DNA from: Cercophora sp. LCS_1 | Taxonomy: Eukaryota > Ascomycota > Sordariomycetes > Sordariales > Lasiosphaeriaceae | Length of the DNA: 64,000 nucleotides | NCBI GenBank assembly: GCA_036250225.1 | Contig: JAPZLL010000058.1 | Coordinates: 62,001-126,000 of the forward strand | Reading direction: 5' to 3' | Part shown: piece after piece, positions 34,696 to 47,800 of the stretch | Numbering within the stretch: position 1 is the stretch's first letter | Layout of the letters: the number at the start of each line of letters is the position of its first letter | The notes under the pieces: generated by a model | Database searches by the model: none | What the model saw: only the letters and a program-made list of their open reading frames with translations | Told to the model about the DNA's origin: nothing | Program-made: the position numbers and the translations under genes

Positions 34696-37600
34696 CTAGA
34701 CAGGGCTTGCGTTGGCCTTCTCCGTCGGCGGTGTCGTGGCCTCAGGTGAAGGGGTCACGGCCTTTGTCAGCTGGGTAGTGTTGGGGTTGGGCTGGGTATT
34801 GCCCCTCGATCTCGACTCGGCACGGGCCGAGCTCCTCCAGCTCCTCAAACTCGAAAAACTCATCGACTTGCCAAACTTGCGGCCAGTATTGACGTCATCA
34901 CCCTGCGACCAGATACCCTTAACAACCTTGTGGTCGTCCAGGATGTTGAGGCCGCGCTTGACGCCCTTCCAGGCCTCGATACCCACAACGAAGACGATCG
35001 TCATGCCGATGACGACACCCCACTCCCAGCTGATGGGACCGTGCTTGAACACATTGGTGTTGAGGCCGGGGATATACACGGTGGGGAACACACTGAGCGC
35101 GCCAATGACAACGGCCCAGAAAAGGAATTTGTTGTCGTAGACGTCCTTGAAGAAAGGGAAGCGGCTTTCAGAATCGGGGTTGAGACGGAACATGCTGCGG
35201 CGGATGCTCTTGAACTCCCAGGCACTGATCAGGATGAGCCATGTCAGCTCAGCGAAGACAGCCGCTCTGGCTCTGAAGACGGCTGTGCAGGCTTCTGAGT
35301 GCTTGGTGTTGCAGTTCGTGCCCAAATCGCCGCCGTATTTTCCGTATACGACGATGACGAAGGTCATAAGGGAACAGGTGCCCATCAAGACGCCATAGAC
35401 AAACATGTCAATCAAAATCTGATTGGTGAAAACGCCACGGTTCTTGTCGTGGGGTGGCTTCCTCATGATATCCGACGAGGCCTTCTCACGGCTCAGTCCG
35501 AACGCGGGGAACGACGACGTGACCATATTGATCCACAGAATCTCAAGCGGCGAAATGGGGAAGACGGAAAAGCCGGATGTGTCTTGGAAGCCCAGACCAG
35601 CGATGAGCAGAATGACTTCACCAACGTTGCTGGTGAGCAGATGCAACACGAACTTCTGGATGTTTTCGAACATGCGGCGGCCTTCACGGATAGCAGCAAC
35701 GATACTGTTGAACTTGTCGTCGGTCAACACAATCTTGGCGGCCGACTTGGCAACATCACTTCCCGATCCCATAGCAATACCGACATCCGCTCTGCTCAGC
35801 GAAGGAGCATCGTTGACACCATCGCCGGTCATGGCCATGAAAGCATCGCGGCGGCGGAGGGCTTCAATCATGCGAGTCTTGGTCTCCGGGGCGCAACGGG
35901 CGATGACCAGGGGGAGCTCCTCAAGGGCGTCAATCTCCTCGTCGGTAAGCTTGTCGAAATCGGTGGCCTTGAGAACAATCGACTCTGCGACGTGTGCTGG
36001 GAAGATGCTGAGGTTGTGGGGGATGATGCCAACCTCCTTAGCAATTGCCTTGGCCGTCTCGGGGTGGTCGCCCGTCAACATGTGAACCTTGATGCCGGCG
36101 GTGGAGCAGTCGTGGATGGAAGGGGTGGTGTCTCGGCGAGGAGGGTCATAAATGCCGACAAGGCCGAGAAGTGTCAAGTTCTGCTCAACAGCCGCACGAG
36201 CCTGGTCGTCCTTGCTCTCGACTTCACCACCCTCATGGGGCGCGGCATACAGTCCATCCCAAGGCCGGTACGCAACGGCCAGAACACGCTGACCGAGCTG
36301 CGCAAACGAAGTCATCTGGTCCAGGATCTTGCTCTTGAGTTCATCCGACATGCGCTCCTGGTTCTCGCCGGTCCCAACAGTCGTGCAGAGATCCAAAATA
36401 CGCTCGACGGCGCCCTTGGTGAAGACAACGCTGTTACCGCGGGTAAGGCCAGAGTCATCCCTTTCGGCGTCTTCTGGGGCGTTATAGATGACGGACATGC
36501 GTTTGATGGAGCTGTCAAAGGGGAACTCGGCCACCTGCTTCCACCCAAGAGCCTCCAGAGCCTTCTTGCCGCGTCCAAAACGATGGGCGAAGACCTGGAT
36601 AGCGATTTCGGTGGGTTCGCCGGTAGTCTTCCACTTGCTCTCTTCACCATCGTCCTCCTTCCTGACAGTGGCAAGGTTGCAAAGAGCGCCGGAGAGGAGG
36701 AACAAGCGAAGTTCGGGGCTGAGCTCGGCCTGCTTCTCGGCCGGGTTGCTCGGTTTCGGCTTGGCCTCTTTAACATCGGCATCAAACTTGATGGCCTGTG
36801 TGGAACGCTCCTGGTCATAATCGCGCTTCTTTTCCTCCTCCTTGGCGACATCAGTCGCGTCGGATTCGTACACAGCACCAGCTTCGGGGCTGGCCGGATC
36901 ATTGGAGTCGCGGACAGTGTAGACCTTGGATGGTGGAAGCCATACTTTCTTGGCAATCATTGCACCCTGGGTGAGGGTGCCCGTCTTGTCAGAGCAAATG
37001 TTGGTGACGCCACCAAGGGCTTCGAGCGCTGAGAGATCACTTGGCGAGTCAGTTATTGTTCAGGAACAAACATCAAGATCGCTTACCGAACGACGACGTT
37101 TGCCTTCCTCATGACGGTTGTCGCAATGACCATGGAAATGGTCAGGACGGCGACGAGCGACTCGGGAATGATGGCGATACCGGTAGAAATCGCATAGATG
37201 ATGACCTCGTTGGGGAGGGGGAGCTTCCATCTGTTGACAGAGAACACAACGACGGCCAAGAGCAAAGCGCAGAAGAACAGAAAGTATGCAAGCTTGGAGA
37301 GCTTTCTCTGGAGCGGGGTGCCCTCGGTCAATCCAAGGAACTTGCCAAAAAAATCGTATGTGCGCTTGGCAGCGCCCTTGACGGGCGCCGTCTTGCCATA
37401 CTTCTTCCAGTTCATCGATCGACCAGGCTTGCGGTCCTTCTTGGTGGCTGAGGCGGCAATCTTACCGACCTCGGTCGCCATACCAGTCGCAATGACGATA
37501 CCACGGCCACGACCCTTGCGAACAATGGTGGTGGCATAGGCGATGTTGATGCGGTCGCCAATACCAACCTCCTCCTCGTCCGTCGCGGGCTTCTCGGTGC

Positions 37601-38273
37601 CGGGGATGTGGATCTCGTTCGTAGCGACCTTCTCAATGGGCATGGCCTCGCCAGTGAGAGATTGTTCGTCGCAATACAGGTTCATGGCATCGAAGACGCG
37701 GAGGTCTGCCGGGACGGTGTCACCCATCTTGAGGTAGACGATATCACCTGGTACGACTTCGGCACTGTCGAGACGTATTAGCGTCAAGTCATGGGATGGT
37801 CAATTGGCATACGAACTTGGGAATGACGGTGGTCTTGCCATCGCGAAGAATAGTGGCGCTAGGGGAGGAGAGGGCGCGCAAAGCATCCATCTTCTTCTCG
37901 GCGCCATACTCCTGGAAGAAACCAATCGAGACATTGAGTACGATGACGGCAGCGAGCACAGCACCTTCAACATAATCTTTGACACCAAAACTCAAACCCA
38001 TCGCAAAAAACAAAACCTAGAGTTGTTAGTGGGCGTCGACAGCAACAACAGGGTGAGGTTGGTACGAACCAGAATCATGGCATTGCATAGCTGTCGAATG
38101 AAGATGGTGTACCACGCGATGGCACCACCAATGTCCAATTCGTTTGGGGGATACTTGCCCTGGAGCTCGGTCACCTGGGCCGAGGTTAGACCCCTATCCA
38201 GGTCGGTCTTGACATCTTCGACGACTTCCTCGATGGTCAGCAAAAAGGGATGCTTTCTCGTCTCGGCAGCCAT
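34696..38273 (-). CDS. ENA1: ENA-type Na+ (K+) exporting P-type ATPase
   Basis: Four exons, 38273-38070, 38016-37817, 37764-37087 and 37039-34696, give 1141 residues. It is a plasma-membrane type IID P-ATPase that expels Na+/Li+ (and K+) at high salt or alkaline pH. Seen in order: N-terminal cation-ATPase domain, 'MGDTVPADLR', LTGEAMP, 'IPESLVAVLTISM' in helix M4, the phosphorylation site ICSDKTGTLTQG (D378), the nucleotide domain, 'MTGDGVNDAPSLSRADVGIA', then C-terminal helices. The third intron is best closed at an AAG (37040) after a CTGAC branch site, giving VVVRDLSALEALGG; a CAG 11 nt downstream would shift the frame. In yeast ENA1 is a calcineurin/Crz1 target; a CRZ1 gene lies in the same window. 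Confidence 0.94.
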
Positions 38274-39756
38274 CACGAGAGAGCTAGCTGGAGCTGGTTG
38301 GACGTGCGCCGAGCACAGGGAGGGCCAATTCACGGGGAGATGACAGAGGTTGGCCTGCTGTGGATCCTGTCGGTGCGCATTTGGGTTTGGAATGCCAATT
38401 GCTAGAATCCAGAATCCCGCCTACTACTTGTGGGGAGGGGAACCAGTTGTCCGATGTCTTTGTTTACAGCATGGACAAAAGAAGAAGTACCGTTCCGGGG
38501 CAGTGGATGACGGGGCCGGTTGCTTTTAAGTCGAGGAACCTCGGTGCGCTTCCGGAGCCCATGGCGCCCTGAAATCTTTTCCTCACCGACGTATCGGCCG
38601 AAATGGCAGCAGCCTCTGGGCAAGCCAAGCCATCCAAGAACTCTATCCTGGACTCCAAGAAGCAGCATCCTGTGAGCCAAGCACGTTGGGCATGGCAGAC
38701 GCACTCGAAGGCGCTCAAGAGCCCCGCAGTGGTTGCGATAAGAGCAGTATCGGGTGGCGATGGCTAGCGAAGGCGTCATTCCCTGGGTCTTGGACAAAGG
38801 CTAAGACGTCGTTGCACCGCTGTGATAGGACGACACGGCTCTGCGGATTTGGCAACGAGGTCATCGGGTCTTGGCTGCGAGGCTCGGCAGCCCGCAATTA
38901 TCTTTCTCTAAGCTTGGCCCGTATCTTGGCGTGGCTGCCGCATTTCTCACAAATCGGTAATACCGGCACGGCCGCAAACAACGAGCGCGCGGGGAATCGA
39001 GGGGTGGTGGGGGATTGGAATTTCCAAGGAACGATCGCAGCGTGGCGTTTCAACAAGAATTGAGCTCGGTCTCGCCAGGCACGTGGCGACGAGCGTGATT
39101 GTAGCGTGATTGTGACAACGGATCGTCGTCCGGGGCCTGGCGAGGTCAACCCGGGGACACAACCGACGCTAAGTTTTTCTTCCTGCCGAGCCTCACTCTG
39201 ACTGGCACGTGCGTTTCGAGCGGTGGGAGCCTGACGGTTGCGGGGCCGAATTGCTGCGTCTGTTTGGTTTCGTTTGGCTTCGTGGTCAACTGTTCCGTTC
39301 TCTCGCCCCTGTCACGCAACTTGACTCCGACGTCGCCCAGCGTCTGTTGACTGCGCAGCTTCCGCTTTCGCTTTCGCACCAGCTTGGCTGCAACACAACC
39401 CATCCGTCGTGACAGGGGGTCGAGCCGCAACCACCGCCAGGAAAACACGGGCCAGGGCTGCGCTTAGACTCGGTGGAAGGCTCGAGAAAGCCCCGTCGAG
39501 GTGAAAGCGACGGAGGGACGGGACGGCATCACCATCGTCACCAATTAACGGTGATTGCCGAAACGGCCCTGAACACTTAGTCTGCAGAGCTAGTGGGTGC
39601 GACCCGCGCAACTCCGTGGCTACGCTACCCTATTTATTTCCTGATAAGCATCCGGTGCAGTCACCGCAAGAGGACCTGATCTTGTGGTTCGTGGGGCAAG
39701 CGCTGCGCAGTAGTTTGATGGGACCCGGCCTGGAGCCTCGGAGCCCCGATCGATCT
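38274..39756. other. Upstream region of the ENA ATPase
   Basis: About 1.5 kb without a supportable gene, expected to contain the salt-responsive promoter. I looked for the yeast Crz1 site GNGGCKCA within the first few hundred bases and did not find a clean copy. Confidence 0.45.
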
Positions 39757-40239
39757 TCAGCCGCGCTGAGCTCCAGGTTCCCCGCCATCGTCGACCGTTG
39801 ACTGCCGGAGCCAATTGAGGGCGATGATCTCGCTGAGAGCAACGGGCAATTCATCGAGCAAACGATCGGCGTCCGATGCAACTTCAGATAGTGTCTTGAT
39901 ATCAACCCGCCGTCTGCGAACTGTTTGCGGCCGAGAGATTTGGGCGTCTCGTCGAAGCTCATTCGCAGGTGGTTGGCCTGGAGGGGGCCATCGGCATCAG
40001 GGCACAATGTCTGCCGACATCTGCTTCCCCACATCTCCAGCTCGACATCCTCCGGCTAAGTCAGCAGCAATGCTTTCCCGCTCAGGAGTTTGTGCGCCCG
40101 GGTACAACATCGCTCGGCTTTTTTTGCGTGTCCGCCCAAGTACCTGTCCCTGTTTCTCTGCCGCCCTCTCCAGTCGCATTGGCAGCTCTTCAATTCCCGT
40201 CATGCGCCCAAACGATCTGATTCGCTTGTGCAACCGCAT
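39757..40239 (-). CDS. Unresolved small candidate gene
   Basis: Protein-like reads lie here on the minus strand but I could not close a full gene model. A first segment starts at ATG 40239 (MRLHKRIRSFGRMTGIEE...). It ends at a plausible donor (GTACTT at about 40143) whose intron would have branch CTGAC and acceptor TTAG. A second, in a different frame, is strongly helical and acidic/hydrophobic (VDIKTLSEVASDADRLL, then DELPVALSEIIALNWLRQ), ending at a TGA at 39757-39759. The two need a splice whose exact sites are unclear, or the locus is frameshifted. It sits 262 bp upstream of the next, divergent gene. Family not recognised. It may also be chance. Confidence 0.3.
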
Positions 40240-40501
40240 CTCCTCAGCAGTGCGATGAGCACTCCCATCGCTCCTTCCTTCAACTCCGACCTCCTGTCTT
40301 CAACTGCCATCTACTTGTCCCTCTTGCGGATCCCATCGCGAGTTGCAGTGAGCCCCCACTTCGAATCCCGCTCAATCAATCGATTGCGACCGACCGTTGG
40401 TCACCCGCGCGCGTGCCCAGACAGCCAATCTCGGGCCATCGTGGCGATTCGCACCCGTGACTGGTACATAGCCCCGAACCACTCTTACGTCATTGTCGCA
40501 A

Positions 40502-41401
40502 ATGGCTGGGGAGCTCAACAAAGGTGAGAATCCTGATCGCGCAAATGCCGCGAACCTGCGAGCTGCGAGCTGCGACAATGGCCCCTGAGGAGGATCTGGG
40601 CTTCAAATCTGCGGCTTGCAGCGATATGCGGGCTGCTGGCGCACAGCTTGCCAAGATCCGTGCTTGGAGCTGAAATACTGACGATACATAGCGGTTCAAC
40701 AGGAACCTGCCGCCACCGTGCCGGCGCAATCGGCGACCCTCGCGCCCGAGGAGAACCGTGACGTTGAGATGACGGACGCCCAATCTGCGAAGGCGCCGGA
40801 GGAAGCTCCGGCCGTCCCCTCGGAAGCGCTTCCGGCCGAAACTACAGAAGCGCCCAAGAGTGCACCTACAACCGAGGTGTCAAAGGAAGAGCCAAAGCCA
40901 GCCGAAGCTACTGTCCCGCCGACAGAACCCTCTTCAGCACCCCTCGCTCCCGAAAAGGACGACGCACCGGCCGTTGAGGCCAAGCCAGCCGAGGATGCCC
41001 CCGAAAAGGCCCCTGAGCCTCCTGTGGTCGAGCCAGTGGAGGAGCCATCCAAGAAGCCCGAGACAGCCGAGGACGCATCGGTCAAGATGCTCGCTGCTAA
41101 CCTCGAACCGTCGACTAACGGAAAGGTCACCAAGGAGGCCAAGGAGCCCGCAGTGGACAAGGCGCCGAAAGAAAGCGCCGAGGCCCCCGTGACGGGTGAA
41201 AAGCGAAAGGTTGACGAGGTTGTCGATACCAATGGCGACACTAGCAACAAGAAACACGCCGCTGAAGCCCCGGTCGAAACCGCCCAAGCCAACGGCACCG
41301 CTCCCCGTAAGGTCGGCCGGCCGAAGAAGGACAAGAAAGCCGCGCCGGTTGTCGGACGCACCGCGAGGAGAACCCGAAGCCAGGGAGCACCGGATTCGTG
41401 A
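40502..41401 (+). CDS. Acidic Pro/Ala/Glu/Lys-rich disordered protein with AT-hook-like motif
   Basis: Two exons, 40502-40523 and 40692-41401, with a 168-nt intron (GTGAGA donor, CTGAC branch, TAG acceptor), give 243 residues starting MAGELNKAVQQEP. Almost the whole protein is low-complexity, rich in E, A, P, K and T, without hydrophobic core. Near the end stand a basic patch (GEKRKVDE), then 'RKVGRPKKDKKA', which resembles an AT-hook core (GRP with flanking K/R), and an RRTRS tail, so a nuclear DNA- or chromatin-associated role is possible. The long reverse-strand frame over this locus is its antisense shadow. No named family is recognised. Confidence 0.75.
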
Positions 41402-44400
41402 TCTTCATCGCGATCCTCGGATGGATTCAAGGTATGTGAGATGAAATGGGTGATGATGCTGACGAGAGTTATCTTTTTGTTGCTTGAAATGATTTGGTTT
41501 CTGTCTGTTTGGAAAGGCTCCGGTGGGTTAGGTAACATTTTGGGTCGTTTGTAGGCGAAGTGGGATGTTTTGTTTTCGGATTGTCGGAGTGGACTGGGTC
41601 GTGTCGATCCTCTACACCGCCTTCTGTTGTTTGTATGTATAAAAGCAATGCCAATGTCTTGTGTTTTTAAGTTGTTGGTTTAGAGCCTTTCAGACGATGT
41701 CCGATTTGGGACCGAGACACCAAGGTGGAAGCATCCCGGGGCTCGGCGTTTTCCCAAGCTGTTGAGCTCCCGGAAGCAGACGCCCTACGAGATGAATGAC
41801 GACACAGAAGTTGGGCGCCCATGGGGTTAGAGAAAGGAAACAGCCTCCACTTTCTCGGATCATCATATCTTCTCTCGGCTCGTGATCTATCGTCGGTGGT
41901 GATGAAAAGGTAAGCAATTGACAAGAAGAAAACCACGGGGAGGATTTAGATCGCCGCTCAAGGAAATGATATTCACGACACGCCGCCACGACAACGACCA
42001 CCATGGACAAGCGCGCTCGCATCCCCGTGTCCCTACCGCGCGCCTCTTGGTTGCGCAATGTGATATCATTTTGTCAGTACAAGATCCTGCGCTGACAAAC
42101 TCGACCCTGCCCTCACTGGTATTGACTGATTGAAGTGGCCAGCTGCGGCGACTCGAGACATGAAACATGTTGGGGTGAAAGCTGGAGAGAGCCTGCGACG
42201 CTGCGAGGCTAAGGCTACTAAGCCAAAATTCATCGCCCCTTGGTCGATGGTGGTAACCTTATGACTGGGATAGCTTCCACACCGTTTTTGACCCTTTTGC
42301 TTTGACAGCACCAGTCAGTAAACAATCAAACGTGAAAAGTTCACTCTTTGTGACAGACTGGCTCCTTTCATCCCATCCCATCCCTTACATGGACATGCTA
42401 TACCCACCGGTTCGTCTCACTTCATCTTATCTTTTTATAGAGCTGCAAACGCTTGGGGAAATATCTGCACTGAGGTGGGGGGCAAAAAGTGGACCTGTCA
42501 GGAAACTCGATTAGTATCGTTGAGATCGATCAGCTTTCCCCGGGACGCCAATGATGGTAGGTAGCTTAGACGGCCGTGGAATGGTTCCGTAATTTGTTCA
42601 ACGGCCACCGCGCAGGCCTGTCATCGAGGTCGAGCACAGGGGCTCAGAAAAATTCGGCGTTATGGGTTGAACGCATATATTTGGGTGGCAGAAGTCTTGC
42701 CAGGCTGTCCACCTCGGTCGGTCTCGACCAGTATTCGCATTGTCAACTGGCTTCAGCGTGAAATACCCAACCCTTGGTGAAAACGATCACCGGGCTTCAG
42801 AACATCATTCACTGCGGTTCAAACGTACATCTTGCCTTTCTCAAGGATGAACACGCCTGTACTTTCTAGCTTGCTGGTCGGGCAGTGTAAGCTGATCTTC
42901 TGGAGTGAATAAGATGCAAGCTGTCAACAACAATTAACTGTCATCTCCCATCGACCAGGAATGATGCATATTGGGGAATGATCCCGCAGCTCTGTAGGGG
43001 TTCCGTCTACATTAGTACTTCGGGGTCTGACTGACCCAGTTTGAAGCCCCCAAGTTGGTTGTAAAACGCGAGGTATAATGAAGAAACCTTTCGGTTCAGC
43101 GGTGGCGGCATCTGTGATGTCAACGGGTGGTTGTTGGGCCAGAGGGGCTCTGTAGGGTTGAGATCGAGTCCTGAGACGGATGGGAGCGTCCTCACAATTG
43201 TTCGTCAGGAATGGGGTGTAAGGGGCTGATGGCCCTTGTTGGAGTATCAACAAGACCTCGACAAGGTGGATATCTACCGAGGTAGGTGATCGTGCCAGAC
43301 CCCGTTGGAGATGGAGAGACCAGATGATAGATCAAATGCGACCTATTAGCAGGGCGTGAGAATAATTATGGCTGCATGTTTACTTCTATGCGGGCATCAA
43401 ACACTCGCGGCTCATCTCAATCGGTCGGGCGTAAAGTAAACAGTGTTGATGGCATCTCACCTTCGGTGGTGCCAGACATCGCTCCGGGCCCGGGCCTCCG
43501 GCCGATGAGGCAAGTTTCGAGAAGGAACAAGGGCGCCCTTGGCAAAACAGGGGCCACCCGGTTGGGGAACGGGGAAGCCACCCGCTCGGGACCCGCAAAG
43601 CCATCCCGTCTCCGGTTGGCGGGGACGTCATCTTATGAAGGAATTTCCAATTTTATGCGCCGGCTTTAACGCTTCGGATGGATCCGCCGCTCCGTCCAGA
43701 ACAACGAGCGAGGGAGGGAGCCATTGTTTGCCATCCGTGAGCAAGCGCGATGGAAAAGGGCCGCAGCGGCGATTTCTGGTCCGGATCTCGTATTCAGAGA
43801 CTGCTTGGAATGGTGGGTCGAGAACCAGGAATTTAGTGCAAGTATAACTGTTGTGACCGTCAAAAAGGTTGCTTACCCGCTGCATAAGTGGCAGTGCAGG
43901 GCATTAGCCTGTTCAACTGATGTCTGGCTGTCAGGGGCCATCCAATCACCGCCTGCGACCCAATCCTGTGGTGTCCCTCAGGGTCCCCAGTTTATCAACG
44001 GGCGCGGGGTGGGTAATGATTGTACAGAAAACTCGGCAGGCTAAGTTGGGTTGAGGGTTCTCTAAGTTATCTTTACCGGCCAAGTCGCTTCAAACAGACG
44101 TTTCTATCTCAAAGTTGGCACTAAAAATTGCTATTTAGGGTTTTGATCATAATTGATTGTTTTAAAGCAGTCGGTACCCATTTCTGCTGATATATATGGC
44201 TTCTCCTGAAACATCAGAACTGTATTTTCTGTCCACATTTTTGCACTAAGTTTTTTTTGGGAGTTGAAGTCCAGATTTTAGCACTGGGTGGCCTCGCCCC
44301 TACCTTCCCGATCCTGTGATCCTCGAAAGATCTTTCTTGGGTTGCACCACCACTACGCTCTGGGGGAATCGACTGCCGCTCGCTTCTGCTCGACTCTTCC

Positions 44401-44847
44401 TGACACTCTTTTTTTGATAGCGAACACCTATTGTTCTACGAACCACCGTCGGGGCTTTTCGTTTCAGTCTCTCGTTTTTCCCCAGACCACTCTTGCAACC
44501 CCGGCATCTGTCCTACGTCACTCGATCTGGCGATCCGCCCTACTCGTCGCCGTTCCCATTGAGGTTCCGCGGTGGTCCCGCACTCTCTGTGCGCCTATTG
44601 TCGATGGCTTGTGAACCACCTCGGCGTGCTTTGTGCCTGATTTAGCAACAACCGTCTTTGACGCGCGGCGTGGTTCCATTGTCCTTGACAACCTCTAGCC
44701 GTTTGCTGAACGATAACCACGACGGCCGAAAAAGCGAGTTTGCGAATTGGCTAGTTGTCGTTTTCAACGGTCTTCAAGATAATTCCAATCTCTGACCACA
44801 ACTCCCGTTGCCTGCCCTGCGAGGGCGCCACCATCCCGAACACAATC
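41402..44847. other. Intergenic region, 3.4 kb
   Basis: Between the AT-hook-like gene and the CSC1-like gene. There is an AT-richer patch at about 44090-44280, and the last 550 bp are pyrimidine-rich, as for a leader. No reading frame with protein character and no RNA gene could be supported. Confidence 0.45.
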
Positions 44848-47800
44848 ATGGATCTCCTACGGGCATTGTTGCGGAGGGACGATCCGCCAACTCCTACTGA
44901 AGAGTTTCTGCGATTGCTTCAAGATCCTTTTTCTACCCAGGTATGGGCGCCTATACTGATCATTAGATTGTCTCGTTGTTGACCTGTCCCCTTTAGCTGC
45001 AACAAAGTTCCGTATACGCTGCCTTGGGCTCTTCCCTCGGCATTACTGCTGCCATCGCCCTCCTGTTCTCGTTCGTTCGACCGTACAACACTGTGGTATA
45101 CGCGCCGAAACTCAAACATGCCGACGAGAGACGAGCCCCCCCGCCTCTGGGGAAAGGACTCTTCGCGTGGATTGGCCCGTTGTGGTCAACGTCGGAACAG
45201 GAACTGGTAAATTTGGTTGGGATGGACGCCACGATCTTCATGCGCTTCACCCGCATGTGTCGGAACATGTTCTTTATCATGGCTGTTTTGGGCTGCAGTA
45301 TATTGATCCCGGTCAACTACACACTGGGCGTATTCTTTGAGAGCGCCTCGGAGATGTCGAGAATAACGCCCTCGAATGTATGGGGTCCTGCTCACTGGGC
45401 CACCGTCACTGTTGCCTGGGCGTTCAACCTCATCGTCTGTGGTATTCTCTGGTACAACTATAGGAAGGTTTTCCAGCTCAGGCGAAAGTATTTCGAGAGT
45501 GAGGAGTACCAGCAAAGTCTGCATGCTCGGACGCTCATGGTAAGTGTGGCTGTTGGGACGTCAAAGGGCGTAATCGCTGACAGCTTTAGCTTTACGACAT
45601 CCCCAAGAAGCAAGCCTCCGACGAGGGAATCGCTAGAATTATCGATAGCGTCGCACCGAACTCGTCGTTTTCGAGGACCGCCGTGGCCCGCGACGTTAAG
45701 ATCCTACCTGAGCTTATCGATGAGCACGGAAAAACGGTGCGCAAGCTGGAGAAGGTGCTGGCTATTTACCTGAAGAATCCGAACAACCTACCTGCCGCGA
45801 GACCCGTATGCTTGCCGTCGAAGAAGGACCCATCGTATTCCACCTACCCCGCTGGTCAAAAGATTGACGCCATTGATTATCTTACCCAGCGCATCAAGGT
45901 GCTTGAGATCGAGATCAAGGAGGTTCGGCAAAAGGTAGACAAGAGAGGCAGCATGGGGTACGGCTTTGCCTCGTACGCCGACATCGCGGAGGCACACTCT
46001 ATCGCTTACACCTGTCGCAAAAAGAAGCCCCATGGCGCCACCGTCACACTCGCCCCAAGGCCCAACGATATCATCTGGGACAACATGCCCCTGACGTCCG
46101 CAACCCGCAGTAGGAGGCGGCTGTGGAATAACATGTGGGTCGCCATCCTGACTATCCTGTGGATCGCTCCAAACGCTATGATTGCCATCTTTCTGGCCAA
46201 CCTCGGTAACCTTGGACATGTCTGGCCCGCTTTCCAGGCGTCGCTGTCGAAGGACTATGCTTTTTGGTCTATTGTCCAAGGTATCGCTTCGCCAGCGCTT
46301 ACATCTCTCATCTACTTACTACTCCCCATCGTTTTCCGACGGATGGCTATCAAGGCAGGCGATCAGACCAAGACAGGGCGAGAACGTCACGTCGTTGCTA
46401 AACTCTACGCCTTCTTCGTTTTCAACAACTTGATAGTCTTCTCCATTTTTAGCGCCATATGGAGCTTCACAGCTCGAGTTGTCCAAGCGACCGAGGGTGG
46501 CCTTGATGCCTGGCAAGCCATTCTGGAGAACAACATTGCCCAGACGGTCTTTATCTCACTGTGTGGTGTCTCCCCTTTCTGGGTGACCTGGCTGTTGCAG
46601 CGTCAGCTTGGTGCTGCCATTGATCTTGCTCAGCTGTGGCCGTTAATATACGGCTTCTTCATGCGCAAGTTTTCGAGCCCTACGCCGCGAGAACTGATCG
46701 AGCTCACAGCACCACCACCTTTTGACTACGCCAGCTACTACAACTACTTTCTGTTCTACTGCACGGTCACCCTCTGCTACGCACCTATCCAGCCGCTCGT
46801 GCTCCCTGCCGCGGCTCTCTACTTCACCATCGACGTAGCCTTGAGAAAGTACTTGCTTCTTTACGTCTTTGTGACCAAGACGGAGAGCGGAGGCATGTTC
46901 TGGCGCATTCTGTTCAACCGACTGCTGTTTGGCATGTTCTTGGCCAACCTTGTCTCATTCTTGGTCGTCTGGGTGCGTGGTGAGGGAGGACAACGGTTGC
47001 AAGCCTGGGCTCTCGTCCCACTCCCCTTCCTCCTGATCGCGTTCAAAATCTACTGCGCCAAGGCGTTTGATGACAAGATCCACTTCTACTCAACGAGGAA
47101 TGTCAAAAACAACCACGCAGAGGCCGCGCTGAACGTCAAAGAGGAGAGCCTGCGGAACGATCGTCTTGCCGCTCGTTTCGGCCACCCAGCTCTGTACAAG
47201 CCTTTAATTACTCCCATGGTCCACGCAAAGGCGCAAAACATTCTTGCCAGCGTATACCAGGGACGTCTGAGCGATGGGAGGGACGCGGGCAGCGGCGATG
47301 GCATGTCTGTTAGTGGGTACAGTGACACTTACGTGCTCGACAATATGGCCTCCGGCAAGACAGGCAAGATCTCCAGTGCCGTTCCAGGCTTCGAAGTTGT
47401 GCCAGAGTCGCGTTTGGATTTCGAATTCTACAAGAATCGTGACGAGTTTGCTGCTGATCACGGCGCGGGCGATCTGTTTGGGCGACCATCCGACATTGTC
47501 CGGCCCGGCACGCCGGGAACGATCGGTCCTGGGTTGGACGGCTCAAGACCTGGAACGCCAGTCGGTGGGATGGGCTTTGGTCATGGCCGGAGAGTCAACT
47601 CTCCACAGCCCGATGGCCACAGCAGGCAATACTCTTACGGATTTCCTGCTCCGTCACAACAAGTTCCAAGCTACGCATCGCCGTATTCGCCGCCAAGCCT
47701 TACCCCATATGAAGGCCCATCGAGATCACGAAGTCCCATCTATGGTCTTGGGAACGAAAGCGATACAAACCTTGTACAGAACGCTGCCGGTATGCCTTTG

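Noticed and set aside
35299..37032. 577-codon plus-strand frame over the ENA gene
   Set aside because: Antisense shadow of the ATPase, whose own strand shows all P-type motifs.
40361..40400. Word TTCGAAT resembling a tRNA T-loop
   Set aside because: The flanking bases do not pair into a T-stem and no anticodon or acceptor arm is found.
40696..41538. 280-codon minus-strand Ser/Ala/Gly-rich frame
   Set aside because: Antisense of the acidic AT-hook-like protein; low complexity arises from its E/A/P codons.
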